Part shown: piece by piece, positions 43,046 through 52,255 of the stretch
Numbering within the stretch: the first letter of the stretch is position 1
Layout of the letters: every line of letters starts with the position of its first letter
From: Acanthopleuribacter pedis
GTDB lineage: Bacteria > Acidobacteriota > Holophagae > Acanthopleuribacterales > Acanthopleuribacteraceae
Assembly (NCBI RefSeq): GCF_017377855.1
Contig: NZ_JAFREP010000001.1
Span: 1-64,000 of the forward strand
Direction of reading: 5' to 3'
DNA: 64,000 nucleotides
The notes under the pieces: generated by a model
Told to the model about the DNA's origin: nothing
The model's input: the letters and a program-made list of their open reading frames with translations, nothing else
The model's database searches: none
Program-made: the position numbers and the translations under genes

Positions 43046-45067
43046 ATGGCTGACGGGGTGACCCTTGTAAAAGAAGCCTTGGCGTTATCGACCGTGGTTG
43101 GTCGCTACACCAAACTCGAGCGGCGCGGGAATCGATTGGCGTGCTGTTGTCCGATTCACGGTGAAAAGACGCCGAGCTGTTACGTCGACGACCAAAAAGG
43201 TTTTTTCCACTGTTTTGGGTGTGGACGTGGTGGCGACATTATCAAATTCGTCATGGAAATCGAGAATATGGATTTTCGTGATGCGCTTGAGTTTTTAGCG
43301 GATATCGCCGGGGTCGAGCTGCCCAAACGGGGCGCACGGGGTCCTGGCCGCGACGTCATTGAGGCGCTCCGAACCATTAACATGGCGGCCAAGGAGTATT
43401 TCCACCGATTGCTCCTGCAGAACAAAAGTGCCTTGGCTTATTTGAAAGACCGTGGATTGACCGACAACACCATCCGCCTTTTCAAATTGGGTTACGCCGC
43501 CAATTCTTGGGATGGGTTGTTGCACCATCTGCAGGGCCGTTTTGACGAAAAATTATTGCGTCAGTCGGGTTTATTTAAAGAGGGGCGGCAGGGGAAACCC
43601 TACGATTTGTTCCGCGACCGCATCATGTTTCCCATCAGTGATGCATATGGAAACGTGATTGCCTTTGGTGGGCGTTTGATGGAAGGGGACGGCCCAAAGT
43701 ACATCAACAGTCCCGAGTCGCCTCTGTATACCAAGGGCCGTCATCTTTATAACTTGGACTTTGCCAAACCCTACCTCAAACGTGAGGAAACGGTGGTTGT
43801 GGTGGAAGGTTATATGGATGTGATCCAGGTTTATCAGGCTGGTATTGGTTCGGTCATTGCCTGTTTGGGAACTGCTTTTACCCCACAACAGGCGAAACTG
43901 TTGAAGCGTTATGCCAAGCGAATTTTGCTTAATTTTGATGGTGACAAGGCCGGATTTAAAGCGGCGCGAGCTTCAATTGAGACGTTTCTCAAAGAAGACG
44001 CCGACATCGGTGTGGTGACCTTGCCCGACAAACTTGATCCCGATGATTTCATTCAACGCGAGGGGGTGGAAGCTTATCGAGGGCAGTTGGATCGGGCCAA
44101 TGATTTCTTCAATTACCTTTTGTCTTACTTGGGTGGGGAAAAAGATGTGAGGAATGATCCCCATGCTCAGTCCCATGTCGCCCGTGAGATGGGTGGCACC
44201 ATTTCGCTGATTCAAGATGAAATTGTGCGTGATAACTATATGTCGAAACTGTCGGAAGCATTGGGGATTCGCAAAAGTGTTTTGGGCAAGGTGATTAAAG
44301 CGCCGGCGCCGCAACCGAAACCACCTCCCGCGCCAAAGGCAAAAGCGCCGTCGCCCGCGCCTTCCCGTGGAACACCGCCTCAGCCGGCGGGTCCGCCGCC
44401 GGGTGCCGCGCCTGTCACCGCGGATGATCCCTACTTTCACGAAGAATTTCACCCGGTGGATGATTTTGGCGATGCGGGCTTTGAGCCGGTTTATGACGAT
44501 TTTGAACCCGACCACGGTCCACCGCCCGATCTCGATGTTGGGGCTGATTTCCCACGGGAGAATCATCGGGGTGGTGGCAACGATGTGCCGCCACCGCGGG
44601 GACGACCCCGGGACGGCTCGGTTCGCACCGGCCCGGCCGCGGGTTTTAGCGAAACCGAGAAACAATTTCTCTATCAGGTTATGAACCACGACGATTATAC
44701 GGCCCAGCTTGATGCTGAGACGCGTGGCGTATTGCCAGGCGTTCTGGCGACCTTGTTTCACGACCGGCCTTGGGTTTTGGAGTTTCTCAACGAGGACCGG
44801 GCCGCCGATTTTGAACTTCAATTAGAAGTTGTACCGGAATCATTGCGGGGGACTTTGCGTGAAATTAATGTCATTGGCGCGTACGAGAAGCTCGAGGGTT
44901 CTCAGTTGGCCACGATGGTGATGGACTTGCTCAAGGATATGATTCGCAAGCAGGTGGCGATTAACAAGCAGCGATTGCGAAGTTTACCGATTACCGCCGA
45001 TACCCAGAAGCGCGCCTTAATGCGTCAGAATGCGCAGCTTATGGCCCAGTTGCATAAGGTCGGCTGA
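43046..45067 (+). CDS. dnaG: DNA primase
   Basis: 673 residues. Makes RNA primers at the replication fork. The CHC2 zinc site is C35, H38, C56, C59 (CPIHGEKTPSC...FHCFGCG). The Toprim core includes VVVVEGYMDVI and NFDGDKAG (acidic metal site). Residues about 416-535 are an unusual Pro/Asp/Gly-rich, probably disordered linker before the C-terminal helicase-binding helices (SETEKQFLYQVMNHDDY onward). In many bacteria rpoD follows dnaG, but here a secreted protein gene begins two bases after the stop. Start ATG 43046 with GGGGAG upstream. Confidence 0.95.
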   Translation: MADGVTLVKEALALSTVVGRYTKLERRGNRLACCCPIHGEKTPSCYVDDQKGFFHCFGCGRGGDIIKFVMEIENMDFRDALEFLADIAGVELPKRGARGPGRDVIEALRTINMAAKEYFHRLLLQNKSALAYLKDRGLTDNTIRLFKLGYAANSWDGLLHHLQGRFDEKLLRQSGLFKEGRQGKPYDLFRDRIMFPISDAYGNVIAFGGRLMEGDGPKYINSPESPLYTKGRHLYNLDFAKPYLKREETVVVVEGYMDVIQVYQAGIGSVIACLGTAFTPQQAKLLKRYAKRILLNFDGDKAGFKAARASIETFLKEDADIGVVTLPDKLDPDDFIQREGVEAYRGQLDRANDFFNYLLSYLGGEKDVRNDPHAQSHVAREMGGTISLIQDEIVRDNYMSKLSEALGIRKSVLGKVIKAPAPQPKPPPAPKAKAPSPAPSRGTPPQPAGPPPGAAPVTADDPYFHEEFHPVDDFGDAGFEPVYDDFEPDHGPPPDLDVGADFPRENHRGGGNDVPPPRGRPRDGSVRTGPAAGFSETEKQFLYQVMNHDDYTAQLDAETRGVLPGVLATLFHDRPWVLEFLNEDRAADFELQLEVVPESLRGTLREINVIGAYEKLEGSQLATMVMDLLKDMIRKQVAINKQRLRSLPITADTQKRALMRQNAQLMAQLHKVG

Positions 45068-45069
45068 GT

Positions 45070-45927
45070 TTGAAGCGCTGGTTTTGGCTGGTTTGTTTTG
45101 CGGTGCCCGCCTGGCTGTGCGGGCAGGTGCCGGCCGGTGTCGCCTCCGCCCAGGCCCACCATCGCGCCTTACCTGAAACGGAGGCGGCGTTCACCGAACT
45201 GTTGCGTGGCTTGGAAAGCTGTGTCGCGCGTTTTAACGCGGGTGAGCGGCCGCCCGGTTTGGCTTCACTGAGTCCTGAGCTCGAGGTTTTGGCCGCGGCC
45301 GTTGAAACCGAGGCGGCGGTCGCCGTTCCTCGTTTTTCGGGTGATGAATCCAGCTTGGATGTGAACGGTTCGGTATTTTTCAAAGCTTATCCGGTCCTTC
45401 CACCGGAGATAAAAGATGGGGACAATTGGCGTTTTGAAACGATTCGGTTCGAGGTCGTTCCAAAAAATATGTTTATCTTCGCGTTGACCTTTAAAGCTTC
45501 GCGGACCATTCGCCTCAAGAAGGTGACCTTGGTATTTCGAGACGGTCGCCGTATGGTTCATGATGCTTGGGCGGATCTTGAGAACGGGAATGGCCGTCCC
45601 TTTCGAAAGCGGCTTTACCTGCCTTGGCTGGATGCCTTCGAGCGTGGCGAAATCCGAGTGGCGCGGCCTTTGGCGGCCGTGGAAATAGAGGGTTCGGCGC
45701 AGGATGCCGGTTTTGAAGCCTTGCTCGATTTTCGCGTCAAGATACCGGACATTGAAGCGGCGCCCCATCAAGAAACCCGGGAGCTGGTGGTACGGATGCG
45801 CCGTGAATGGGCCCGCCGTCCACTTAATGCGGAGGCCCTGAACCAGAGCTTGCAGGAGATGGCCCGGTTATCTGTGTACCTCTCGATCCCTTTTACACCA
45901 AGAACCGCGCTATCCGTGGATCCATGA
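45070..45927 (+). CDS. Secreted protein of unknown function
   Basis: This 285-residue protein starts at TTG 45070, two bases after the dnaG stop, and is likely coupled to it. A signal peptide (WFWLVCFAVPAWLCGQ) precedes a helical segment and a beta-rich part (WRFETIRFEVVPKNMFIFALTFKASRTIRLKKVTLVFRDGRRM). No family recognised. The cotranscription with dnaG is odd for an exported protein. Confidence 0.7.
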   Translation: MKRWFWLVCFAVPAWLCGQVPAGVASAQAHHRALPETEAAFTELLRGLESCVARFNAGERPPGLASLSPELEVLAAAVETEAAVAVPRFSGDESSLDVNGSVFFKAYPVLPPEIKDGDNWRFETIRFEVVPKNMFIFALTFKASRTIRLKKVTLVFRDGRRMVHDAWADLENGNGRPFRKRLYLPWLDAFERGEIRVARPLAAVEIEGSAQDAGFEALLDFRVKIPDIEAAPHQETRELVVRMRREWARRPLNAEALNQSLQEMARLSVYLSIPFTPRTALSVDP

Positions 45928-46475
45928 ACATCGGTGGGGTGCTCGGCTTTCCTGGTGGTTTTTCACGAGTTGTCGATTGTTACCCGATTCGGTGTGATCT
46001 AATGGGGCTCAGGCTTTCTACAGTTCGCTCATTTTTGCATTGATCCCGACGCTTAGAAATGGGTCAATAGAAGTATTCAACCGCTGACATCTCTTTGAGG
46101 TCCGTTTTTTCCGTGGGTCGTTCCTAGCGACGCCTTGCCGCGGACGGTCCGCCACCGCCGCTGATTCGTGTTTGTGGTCGCTACCAAACGCCGGTGCCCA
46201 CCCCGAGGAAACCCTCACTGGGCATGCCCGTGTTGTTCGCGGCTGTTTCCCCATTGGTTGTGACGACGCGTTTTCCCTTTGCCTTCCTTTGGGTTGTTCC
46301 TAATAGGGCCGGTGACGAATGGCGCGCCTGTTTCAAGGACGTCATATCTGTCACATCATTCCCGTTTGAAAATCTGCATGCTTGAAGAATAAGCGCCCCA
46401 CCCCACCCATCCCGTCGACGGAATGCCGGCGACGGTGCGACAACAAACCAATTTCAATTTAAAGGAATAGGTCAT
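45928..46475. other. Intergenic region, no gene recognised
   Basis: About 550 bp before the Ig-domain protein. Short ORFs on both strands lack ribosome sites. The promoter of the Ig gene is expected in the AT-rich last 100 bases, but I cannot define boxes. Confidence 0.45.
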
Positions 46476-49418
46476 ATGAAGGATAACATTCGGAAACGGT
46501 CCCTAAGGCTCCGGTTTTTGCTTACCTGTGTGTTCGTATTGGCTTCAATTGCGAACGTATCGGCTGAGATAAGCGTCATTATCCGTGGCGATTACCAGTT
46601 TTGTGTCTCAGAAATTACCAACCAGCGTTGTGTTCAAATTCCCGTGAGTATTGTCGATGATGTAGGTGGGACGGATTTAACTCAGATATCTCTTTCGTTA
46701 ACGATGGAAGGGCCGGCCGATAACCTGGTAAATGGAAGTTCCGGTGAATATTGGGTGTCCAACTTGTCCGTGCTTGATATTGACCGAACCGGGATTACCA
46801 GTCCCGCAACCGATCTGACCAACCGGGTCCAAACGAGTTCGGGCACCCCGGATTGCAGTGGCAGCACCATGATTAACAGCGCCACCGAGGGTCAGGGCAC
46901 GGTTTTAGATTTTCCTCAACTGACAAGTAACCCGGTAAGTTTTAGTTTTGATAACGCGGGTTCCGGCTTCCCTGCTTTGCGCACCTTAACGGTCGTAAAT
47001 TTTGCGCCCTTCTTCACAACGGTTCGTGACCAGGAAACCCTGGTTGGGATTCTCGAATTGCCCATCGCCGCGAATCCTCTCGCGGGTGAGTTGGTCATTC
47101 GCGCGGTAACCGATGCTGAACTGTCCAATGGCAATATTTATGGTGATGGGGACTTTAATGCATTCGGCTTTAACCTGGACAATGCCCGTGCCTCGATTAC
47201 CTTCACCGCCAACCCCGCGATTCAAACGCAACCATCCAACCAGCTTAACCGCTGCACCGGCGACACCGTGGCCTTCACGGTGGGTTCCGACACACCCGGT
47301 GTTACCTACCAATGGCAGAAAGACACCGTTGATATCCCCGGTCAAACCGGAACTACCCTGCAGTTGACCAACATTACGGCGGGTGATGCCGGTTCCTACC
47401 GCTGTGTGGTTACCAACGGTTGTGGCTCAACCACTTCGAATGCCGCCTCGCTAACGGTTCTTCCAGGCGCCACGATTGACCTTCAGCCACAAAACGCCTC
47501 GGGGTGTGAAGGGCAGTCGGCTTCCTTTAGCGTAAGTGCCTCGGGTGACGGCTCGATTACCTACCAATGGCGTCGAAACGGATCCCCGCTTGCCGGCCAA
47601 ACATCGAGCACGCTAAATCTTACGGGCCTGGCCCAAGGCGATGAAGGTAGCTACGACTGTCAAATTACCAGTAATTGCGGCACCATCACCTCAACCGCGG
47701 CGACCCTCACCGTGGCCGCCTTGCCGACCGTGACCACGCATCCTTCCGCGGAACCTGGCGGCTACTGCGAGGGCGGGACCTTGTCCTTAACGGTTGCCGG
47801 TAACACTGAAAGCAGCTTGAGTTACCAGTGGTTAAGAGGTGGCAGTCCCATCGCGGGTCAAACGAGTGCGACCCTGACCATCAACGGTTTAAGCGCGGGT
47901 GACGCGGGCGATTACAGTTGTCGCTTAACCGACAGTTGCGGGCAGGTGACCAGTAACGCGACAACCGTTACGCTGATCGATGCCGTGTCGATTACTGCCG
48001 TGAGCGGTACCGTGGATGCCTGTATCGGCGATTCGCCAACCCTAAGCGTTACCGCAACGGGTGACGGGGTCCTCTCTTACCAATGGCGCCTGGGCGGCCA
48101 AAATGTTGCGGGTGCCACCAATGCAACCCTCACCTTAACCGATATTCAACTCGCGAATGCCGGGTCGTACACCTGCGTGGTTACCAACGACTGTGGTCCG
48201 GTGACCTCCGATCCGATTGTGGTCAATGTGCAGGATGGGCCGGCCTTCAGTCAGCAACCCCAAAACCAAACGGAATGTGAGGGCCAGTCGGCTACCTTTA
48301 CCGTCACGGCATCGGGTCAAGGGACCTTAACCTATCAATGGCGTAGAAATGGTGCAACGCTTGCGGGGCAAACCTCGGCGACCCTGACACTCACCGGCTT
48401 GACCCAAGGCGATGAAGGCAACTACGACTGCGTTGTGGGCAGTGATTGTGGCTCCTCCACCTCAACCGCCGCGAGCTTAACCGTGGCGGCCCCGCCGACG
48501 GTTGATACCCATCCAACCGCCGACCCCGCCGGTTATTGTCCCGGTGGGACCGCCAACTTCACCGTGGCCGGCATCACCGAGAGCAGTTTCACCTACCAGT
48601 GGCTCAAGGAGGGGGCACCCATTGCCGGTGCAACCGCGGCGACCTTGAATCTCACCGATCTTGCGGCCGAGGATGCCGGAAGCTATAGCTGCCGCTTAAC
48701 CGATGATTGTGGTCAAGTCACCAGTAACGCCGTTACCTTGACGCTTAATCAACCCCTCACCATTGATTCGATTACCGCCGATACCGAGGCGTGTCCCGGC
48801 GAAACAGCCAGTTTCACCGTATCGGTAAGTGGGGACGGTCCCTTGACCTACCAATGGCGTCGGAACGGTCAGAATCTAGCGGGTGAAACCAGCGCCACCA
48901 TTAGTTTTGATCCCGTTGAGGGAGGCGACAACGGCACCTATTCTTGTGTTGTCACCGGTCCTTGTAATTCTGAGACCAGCGGGGATGCGCGTCTGTTCAG
49001 CACCTTTCAGGCAGACATCATTACTGAAAACACCGCCCAAGGTTTAGAAAACATCACCTTACGCAACAGTGTTTTCTGCGGCGCACCTGATTTCAGCTAT
49101 GCCTGGACCGCCTTGGGGAATCCAACCGTGTTGGGCACCGCGGCAACCTTTACGGTTGACCCGGCCCCACAGGTAACCACGACCTATGTGCTGACGGTTA
49201 CAGACGCCGGCAGTTCTCAGGCGACCGACCAGGTCACCATTGTGGTCAGTCCTGTTAGCCTGGATCCCAACGGTGACGGCCGTAACGACATCGAGGATTT
49301 GTACTTCTTAATCCAAGAGTGGGTTGCAGGCGACCTCGAGTTTGATGCTGATGGTGATGAGGAACTCACCATTTTGGACATTCTCCACCACAACTGGAAC
49401 ATTCAGGTAGCACGTTAA
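46476..49418 (+). CDS. Secreted seven-Ig-domain protein with dockerin-like C-terminus
   Basis: 980 residues. Signal peptide (FLLTCVFVLASIANVSA), then an N-terminal beta domain of about 220 residues resembling a cohesin/CARDB-like fold, then seven immunoglobulin-like domains (about 250-850) of about 85 residues. Each has an early Cys, a YQWxRxG Trp strand, an xDAGSYxC strand and an extra NxCGxxTS Cys. Domains 2-4 are repeated as domains 5-7 with a period of about 770 bp. A further beta domain leads into a tail, DPNGDGRNDIED...DADGDEELTILD, with two Ca-binding loops like a type I dockerin. It is probably cell-surface or extracellular; a cohesin partner is not in the window. Confidence 0.85.
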   Translation: MKDNIRKRSLRLRFLLTCVFVLASIANVSAEISVIIRGDYQFCVSEITNQRCVQIPVSIVDDVGGTDLTQISLSLTMEGPADNLVNGSSGEYWVSNLSVLDIDRTGITSPATDLTNRVQTSSGTPDCSGSTMINSATEGQGTVLDFPQLTSNPVSFSFDNAGSGFPALRTLTVVNFAPFFTTVRDQETLVGILELPIAANPLAGELVIRAVTDAELSNGNIYGDGDFNAFGFNLDNARASITFTANPAIQTQPSNQLNRCTGDTVAFTVGSDTPGVTYQWQKDTVDIPGQTGTTLQLTNITAGDAGSYRCVVTNGCGSTTSNAASLTVLPGATIDLQPQNASGCEGQSASFSVSASGDGSITYQWRRNGSPLAGQTSSTLNLTGLAQGDEGSYDCQITSNCGTITSTAATLTVAALPTVTTHPSAEPGGYCEGGTLSLTVAGNTESSLSYQWLRGGSPIAGQTSATLTINGLSAGDAGDYSCRLTDSCGQVTSNATTVTLIDAVSITAVSGTVDACIGDSPTLSVTATGDGVLSYQWRLGGQNVAGATNATLTLTDIQLANAGSYTCVVTNDCGPVTSDPIVVNVQDGPAFSQQPQNQTECEGQSATFTVTASGQGTLTYQWRRNGATLAGQTSATLTLTGLTQGDEGNYDCVVGSDCGSSTSTAASLTVAAPPTVDTHPTADPAGYCPGGTANFTVAGITESSFTYQWLKEGAPIAGATAATLNLTDLAAEDAGSYSCRLTDDCGQVTSNAVTLTLNQPLTIDSITADTEACPGETASFTVSVSGDGPLTYQWRRNGQNLAGETSATISFDPVEGGDNGTYSCVVTGPCNSETSGDARLFSTFQADIITENTAQGLENITLRNSVFCGAPDFSYAWTALGNPTVLGTAATFTVDPAPQVTTTYVLTVTDAGSSQATDQVTIVVSPVSLDPNGDGRNDIEDLYFLIQEWVAGDLEFDADGDEELTILDILHHNWNIQVAR

Positions 49419-49443
49419 GCGAACGGGCTTTACCTTCCACTCG

Positions 49444-49478
49444 GGCGCGGTGCTGTTTTGGGCATCGCGCCTTTTTTT
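49444..49478 (+). terminator. Intrinsic terminator of the Ig-domain gene
   Basis: GGCGCGGTGC pairs with GCATCGCGCC (one G-U) and is followed by seven T's. It overlaps the last codon of the convergent repair gene. Confidence 0.9.
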
Positions 49479-49800
49479 ATGGGTGTTCGCCCGTCCAACC
49501 AAAGGTTCGTAAGTTAATTCGGTCCTTGTCGCTGAAAACCACGCCTTCTTCCAGCAGCATGGCTTTTTGCAACCGGTACTGATGACTGTCGACGGGAAAT
49601 GAAATCATGCCGCGGCTGTTGATGACCCGCTGCCAGGGAATGGTTCGATCCTTGGGTGTTGCTGCAAGGGCATAGCCCACGTGACGTGCTTTGCGCGGGG
49701 CACCCAGCATCCGGGCAATTTGACCGTAGGATGCAACTCGGCCGTGGGGAATTTTTGCCACCATTTGCCATACCCGCTCGTTCCAAGAGTTTTCTGCCAC
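49477..49800 (-). CDS. Alkyltransferase-like protein (ATL)
   Basis: This 107-residue DNA-binding repair protein starts at GTG 49800 with GGGAGG close upstream, giving the normal ATL length. It has the MGMT DNA-binding fold: IPHGRVASYGQIARMLG helix-turn-helix, the arginine finger in RHVGYAL, and the active-site segment IPWQRVINSRG. The methyl-accepting Cys of MGMT (PCHR) is Trp56 here, as in fission-yeast Atl1 and E. coli YbaZ (PWHR). Such proteins bind O6-alkylguanine without repairing it and hand the lesion to nucleotide excision repair. The frame stays open to 49887, but that stretch is unlikely. Confidence 0.9.
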   Translation of the reverse strand: MAENSWNERVWQMVAKIPHGRVASYGQIARMLGAPRKARHVGYALAATPKDRTIPWQRVINSRGMISFPVDSHQYRLQKAMLLEEGVVFSDKDRINLRTFGWTGEHP

Positions 49801-49876
49801 GGTGCCTCCCTCTCGGTGGCATTTTGAGGCAAGCGGATTGCAATTGCGAGGGAAACCACGGGAAAAAAGTCGCGGA

Positions 49877-49983
49877 TTAGCCCGCATTGCTCACATGGCT
49901 GTTCGCTAAAGGGTCGCGGTTCTTGCGAGAAAAACGCAAATGATGCGCCCTCGCGACCAATCCTCATGAGAAAAGCGGGCTAA
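49877..49983. repeat. Dispersed inverted-repeat element, family 2, copy C (short)
   Basis: A 107-bp element. The ends TTAGCCCGCATTGCTCACA and GCGGGCTAA preceded by CATGAGAAAA are inverted repeats of the same type as copy A. The interior of copies A and B is absent; a shorter hairpin-forming core (GGTCGCGG...CCTCGCGACC) replaces it. The right end supplies the TAG stop of the HEAT-like gene. Confidence 0.75.
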
Positions 49984-51746
49984 TTCTCGCTAGACAGCGC
50001 TTGGTGACAGGCTTGTCGTACCTGTTCGTCCTTATCCTGGATGAAGGTGGCGAGATAGGTGAGATGTTGTGGGTGGATCGCCAGGGCTTTGACCGCCGCC
50101 ACACGCCTTTTGCTTGAGGAGCGTTTTTTGAAAAAGCTGGTTTTGGCAAGAATCGATTTGAGGTAATCCTGGGCTACCCGTGTTTCTATATGGCCCAGAG
50201 TGGCGATGGCCGCCAATCGAATTGAGGCGTCATCATGGTTTTCCGCGATGCCGATCAACAGCGGGCCGTATTCCGCCAAACCGCCTTCACCCACGAGCGG
50301 AAGCAACTCCAGCAAGGGTTCTTTCTTGTCGAGGTTTCGGTTGATGAGGTCATAACCCCGGTCAAAAGCGCGAGGGTCTTCAATGCGGAAAAGGCATTTG
50401 TGAACCAAACGCAGCACCCGTTTGCCGGTTTCGTGTTGGTCGAGGTGCAACAGTCGTGGTACCAGCTCGGTGGGGGGTTTGGGCGATAACAGCAGGAGCA
50501 GGTTGCGTTTGACGTACCAGGGTTTGTTTTCGCTGATTGCCTGATCCAATTCATTGAGGACGTCTGGAAAAATGACCGTGCCCATGTTGTGTAAGGTTTC
50601 GAGAATGACCTTGCGTAACCGTCGTTCTTTGGTTTCAAACAGAACGGTCAACAAGGTGTTGAAAATGCCCAGCGCATGTTCGCGAAACAGAATGTGCATT
50701 CGCTTGCGCAGGTCGGGGTCACGTTCTGCTTTGGTAACCATGGATTCCAACAGGTGCGGGGTTAAAAAACTTTTGAGATGGTCTTCAAGAAGGGATTTGA
50801 AGGGATCGCGGTGACGGAGGCTTTGCTCAGCCAAAACCGTTAAGCCGTAGAGAAAGGGGCGGTATTTACTCTTGTCGACAAAGTGTTGCAGGATGCTGGT
50901 GAAGGTGACCAGGTGAATGCGGTACAGATCGTACTCTTGGCAGATCCGCAAATCAAACGGCATCGCCTTAACAATCCGGTACAGTGCTTTGGTCTGCTCC
51001 GTCTCAACCAAAATACGGACTACAACTTGGTAGCTTGAGAAGGCCAGTTCGCGATCATCCCGATCCAAAGAACGCAGATCGTTGCGCATCAGCGTGAGGG
51101 CGTCGGCAACCCGCGTCATGTGCCCCTGGGCGATGAGATGGGTCATGGTGGTACGCAAGGTGTCAAAGTCATCTCGTGAAATGAAGAGGTTTTCGACCAA
51201 GCCGGCTTTTTTGGCGGGGGTTGCTGTCTGTTCGGGAAGGTGAAAGTCGGCCTCGCGGTCTTGGTCGGGAAAATAACCGCGCCCCATGCTGAAGGGTACT
51301 TGAACCGTGAAGCTGTCTTCGACCGAGGGGGGATTGATTTGAATGCGATGAACACCCGCCTCGGCCAACCAATGGGGTGCGTCGGCATGGTTGGCAAACA
51401 GGTAGGCATCACGATGAAAAAGCGCGATGAGCTGGATTAGGTCTTCCACCGAGGTGTCGCGTAGGATCAAAATTTCAAAAATATGTCGTGACCTGCAACA
51501 GTCCTCAAACCAAGCAAAAGCTTGGTCTTTGAGTTGCGGCTTGGTTTCCACCTGGTGATTGAATTGAACGCGGCCGGGGTCGATGCGAATGGTTAGGCTC
51601 CCGTCGGTACGCAACCAAAAATCCATCGCTTCCAATAACAACCGACCATGGCGCGTGATCACCGGGCTGTTATCGGGGTGTTGCCCGGCTGCATCGAAGC
51701 AGGCCTTGAAAATAGGAATGAGGCTGTCGCAGGGTTTTCTGCTCAT
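49980..51746 (-). CDS. HEAT-like repeat protein of unknown function
   Basis: 588 residues, soluble, no signal peptide. The N-terminal half has a PATAN-unrelated alpha-beta segment (LLLEAMDFWLRTDGSLTIRIDPGRVQFN) followed by helical arrays. The C-terminal half has HEAT-type helix pairs (YGPLLIGIAENHDDASIRLAAIATLGHIE, VAAVKALAIHPQHLTYLATFIQDKDEQVRQACHQAL). It is likely a scaffold. The stop codon TAG is the outer end of repeat copy C, so its original C-terminus may have been altered. Confidence 0.72.
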   Translation of the reverse strand: MSRKPCDSLIPIFKACFDAAGQHPDNSPVITRHGRLLLEAMDFWLRTDGSLTIRIDPGRVQFNHQVETKPQLKDQAFAWFEDCCRSRHIFEILILRDTSVEDLIQLIALFHRDAYLFANHADAPHWLAEAGVHRIQINPPSVEDSFTVQVPFSMGRGYFPDQDREADFHLPEQTATPAKKAGLVENLFISRDDFDTLRTTMTHLIAQGHMTRVADALTLMRNDLRSLDRDDRELAFSSYQVVVRILVETEQTKALYRIVKAMPFDLRICQEYDLYRIHLVTFTSILQHFVDKSKYRPFLYGLTVLAEQSLRHRDPFKSLLEDHLKSFLTPHLLESMVTKAERDPDLRKRMHILFREHALGIFNTLLTVLFETKERRLRKVILETLHNMGTVIFPDVLNELDQAISENKPWYVKRNLLLLLSPKPPTELVPRLLHLDQHETGKRVLRLVHKCLFRIEDPRAFDRGYDLINRNLDKKEPLLELLPLVGEGGLAEYGPLLIGIAENHDDASIRLAAIATLGHIETRVAQDYLKSILAKTSFFKKRSSSKRRVAAVKALAIHPQHLTYLATFIQDKDEQVRQACHQALSSEN

Positions 51747-51837
51747 AAAAATATTCCAACGGGCGAGGGTTCGTTTGATGAGGACCCGGGTATCGCATTT
51801 TTAGCATCGGCAAACGGGCTCAATCCAAAAAGGCTCC

Positions 51838-52115
51838 AGCCCGTTTTTCTCACCAAATTCTTGGCCTGCATTGCTTCTGCTACGGGGCAACCCATGCGAC
51901 TACGAGGGGGCGGCCTTCCGCATTACTCGGTCAAGCCGCCGTCGCCTCAGCTGCTACGCCGATAGGTCGGACCCCGAATGGTCGGACCCCGATAGGTCGG
52001 ACCCCGAATGGTCGGACCCCGATAGGTCGGACCCCTGTGCCGTCTCTCGGTTGTAATCTTCGTACTCACAAGGCTTTCGGCTTCTCGCGACGAATCCTTG
52101 TAAGCAATGCGGGCC
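51838..52115 (+). repeat. Dispersed inverted-repeat element, family 2, copy B (expanded)
   Basis: A 278-bp element with ends AGCCCGTTTTTCTCACC and TTGTAAGCAATGCGGGCC. The interior matches copy A in reverse (GGGGCAACCCATGCGACTAC, GGGGGCGGCCTTCCGC, GTAATCTTCGTACTCACAAG). It contains a 75-bp tandem array where copy A has one related unit. Confidence 0.78.
51961..52035 (+). repeat. Five-unit 15-bp tandem repeat inside copy B
   Basis: GATAGGTCGGACCCC and GAATGGTCGGACCCC alternate in the order 1-2-1-2-1. Copy A has a single degenerate counterpart (GAAAGGTCGGCCCCG on the reverse strand). Confidence 0.92.
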
Positions 52116-52255
52116 GGCGCGCGTTGGAAAGCGCTTTATTTCATCGTTGTTTCGGCGATCTCAATTCTGGCGACGGTATCTGCTTGCGATATTTTGAGCG
52201 TTTTCGGGCGTTGCTGCTTGTTCCGGTTTGTCGCGAAGTAGCCCGGCTCAAGGGA

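Noticed and set aside
51961-52035. A CRISPR array
   Set aside because: The repeat is 15 bp with no unique spacers and lies inside a MITE-like element. It is a plain tandem repeat.
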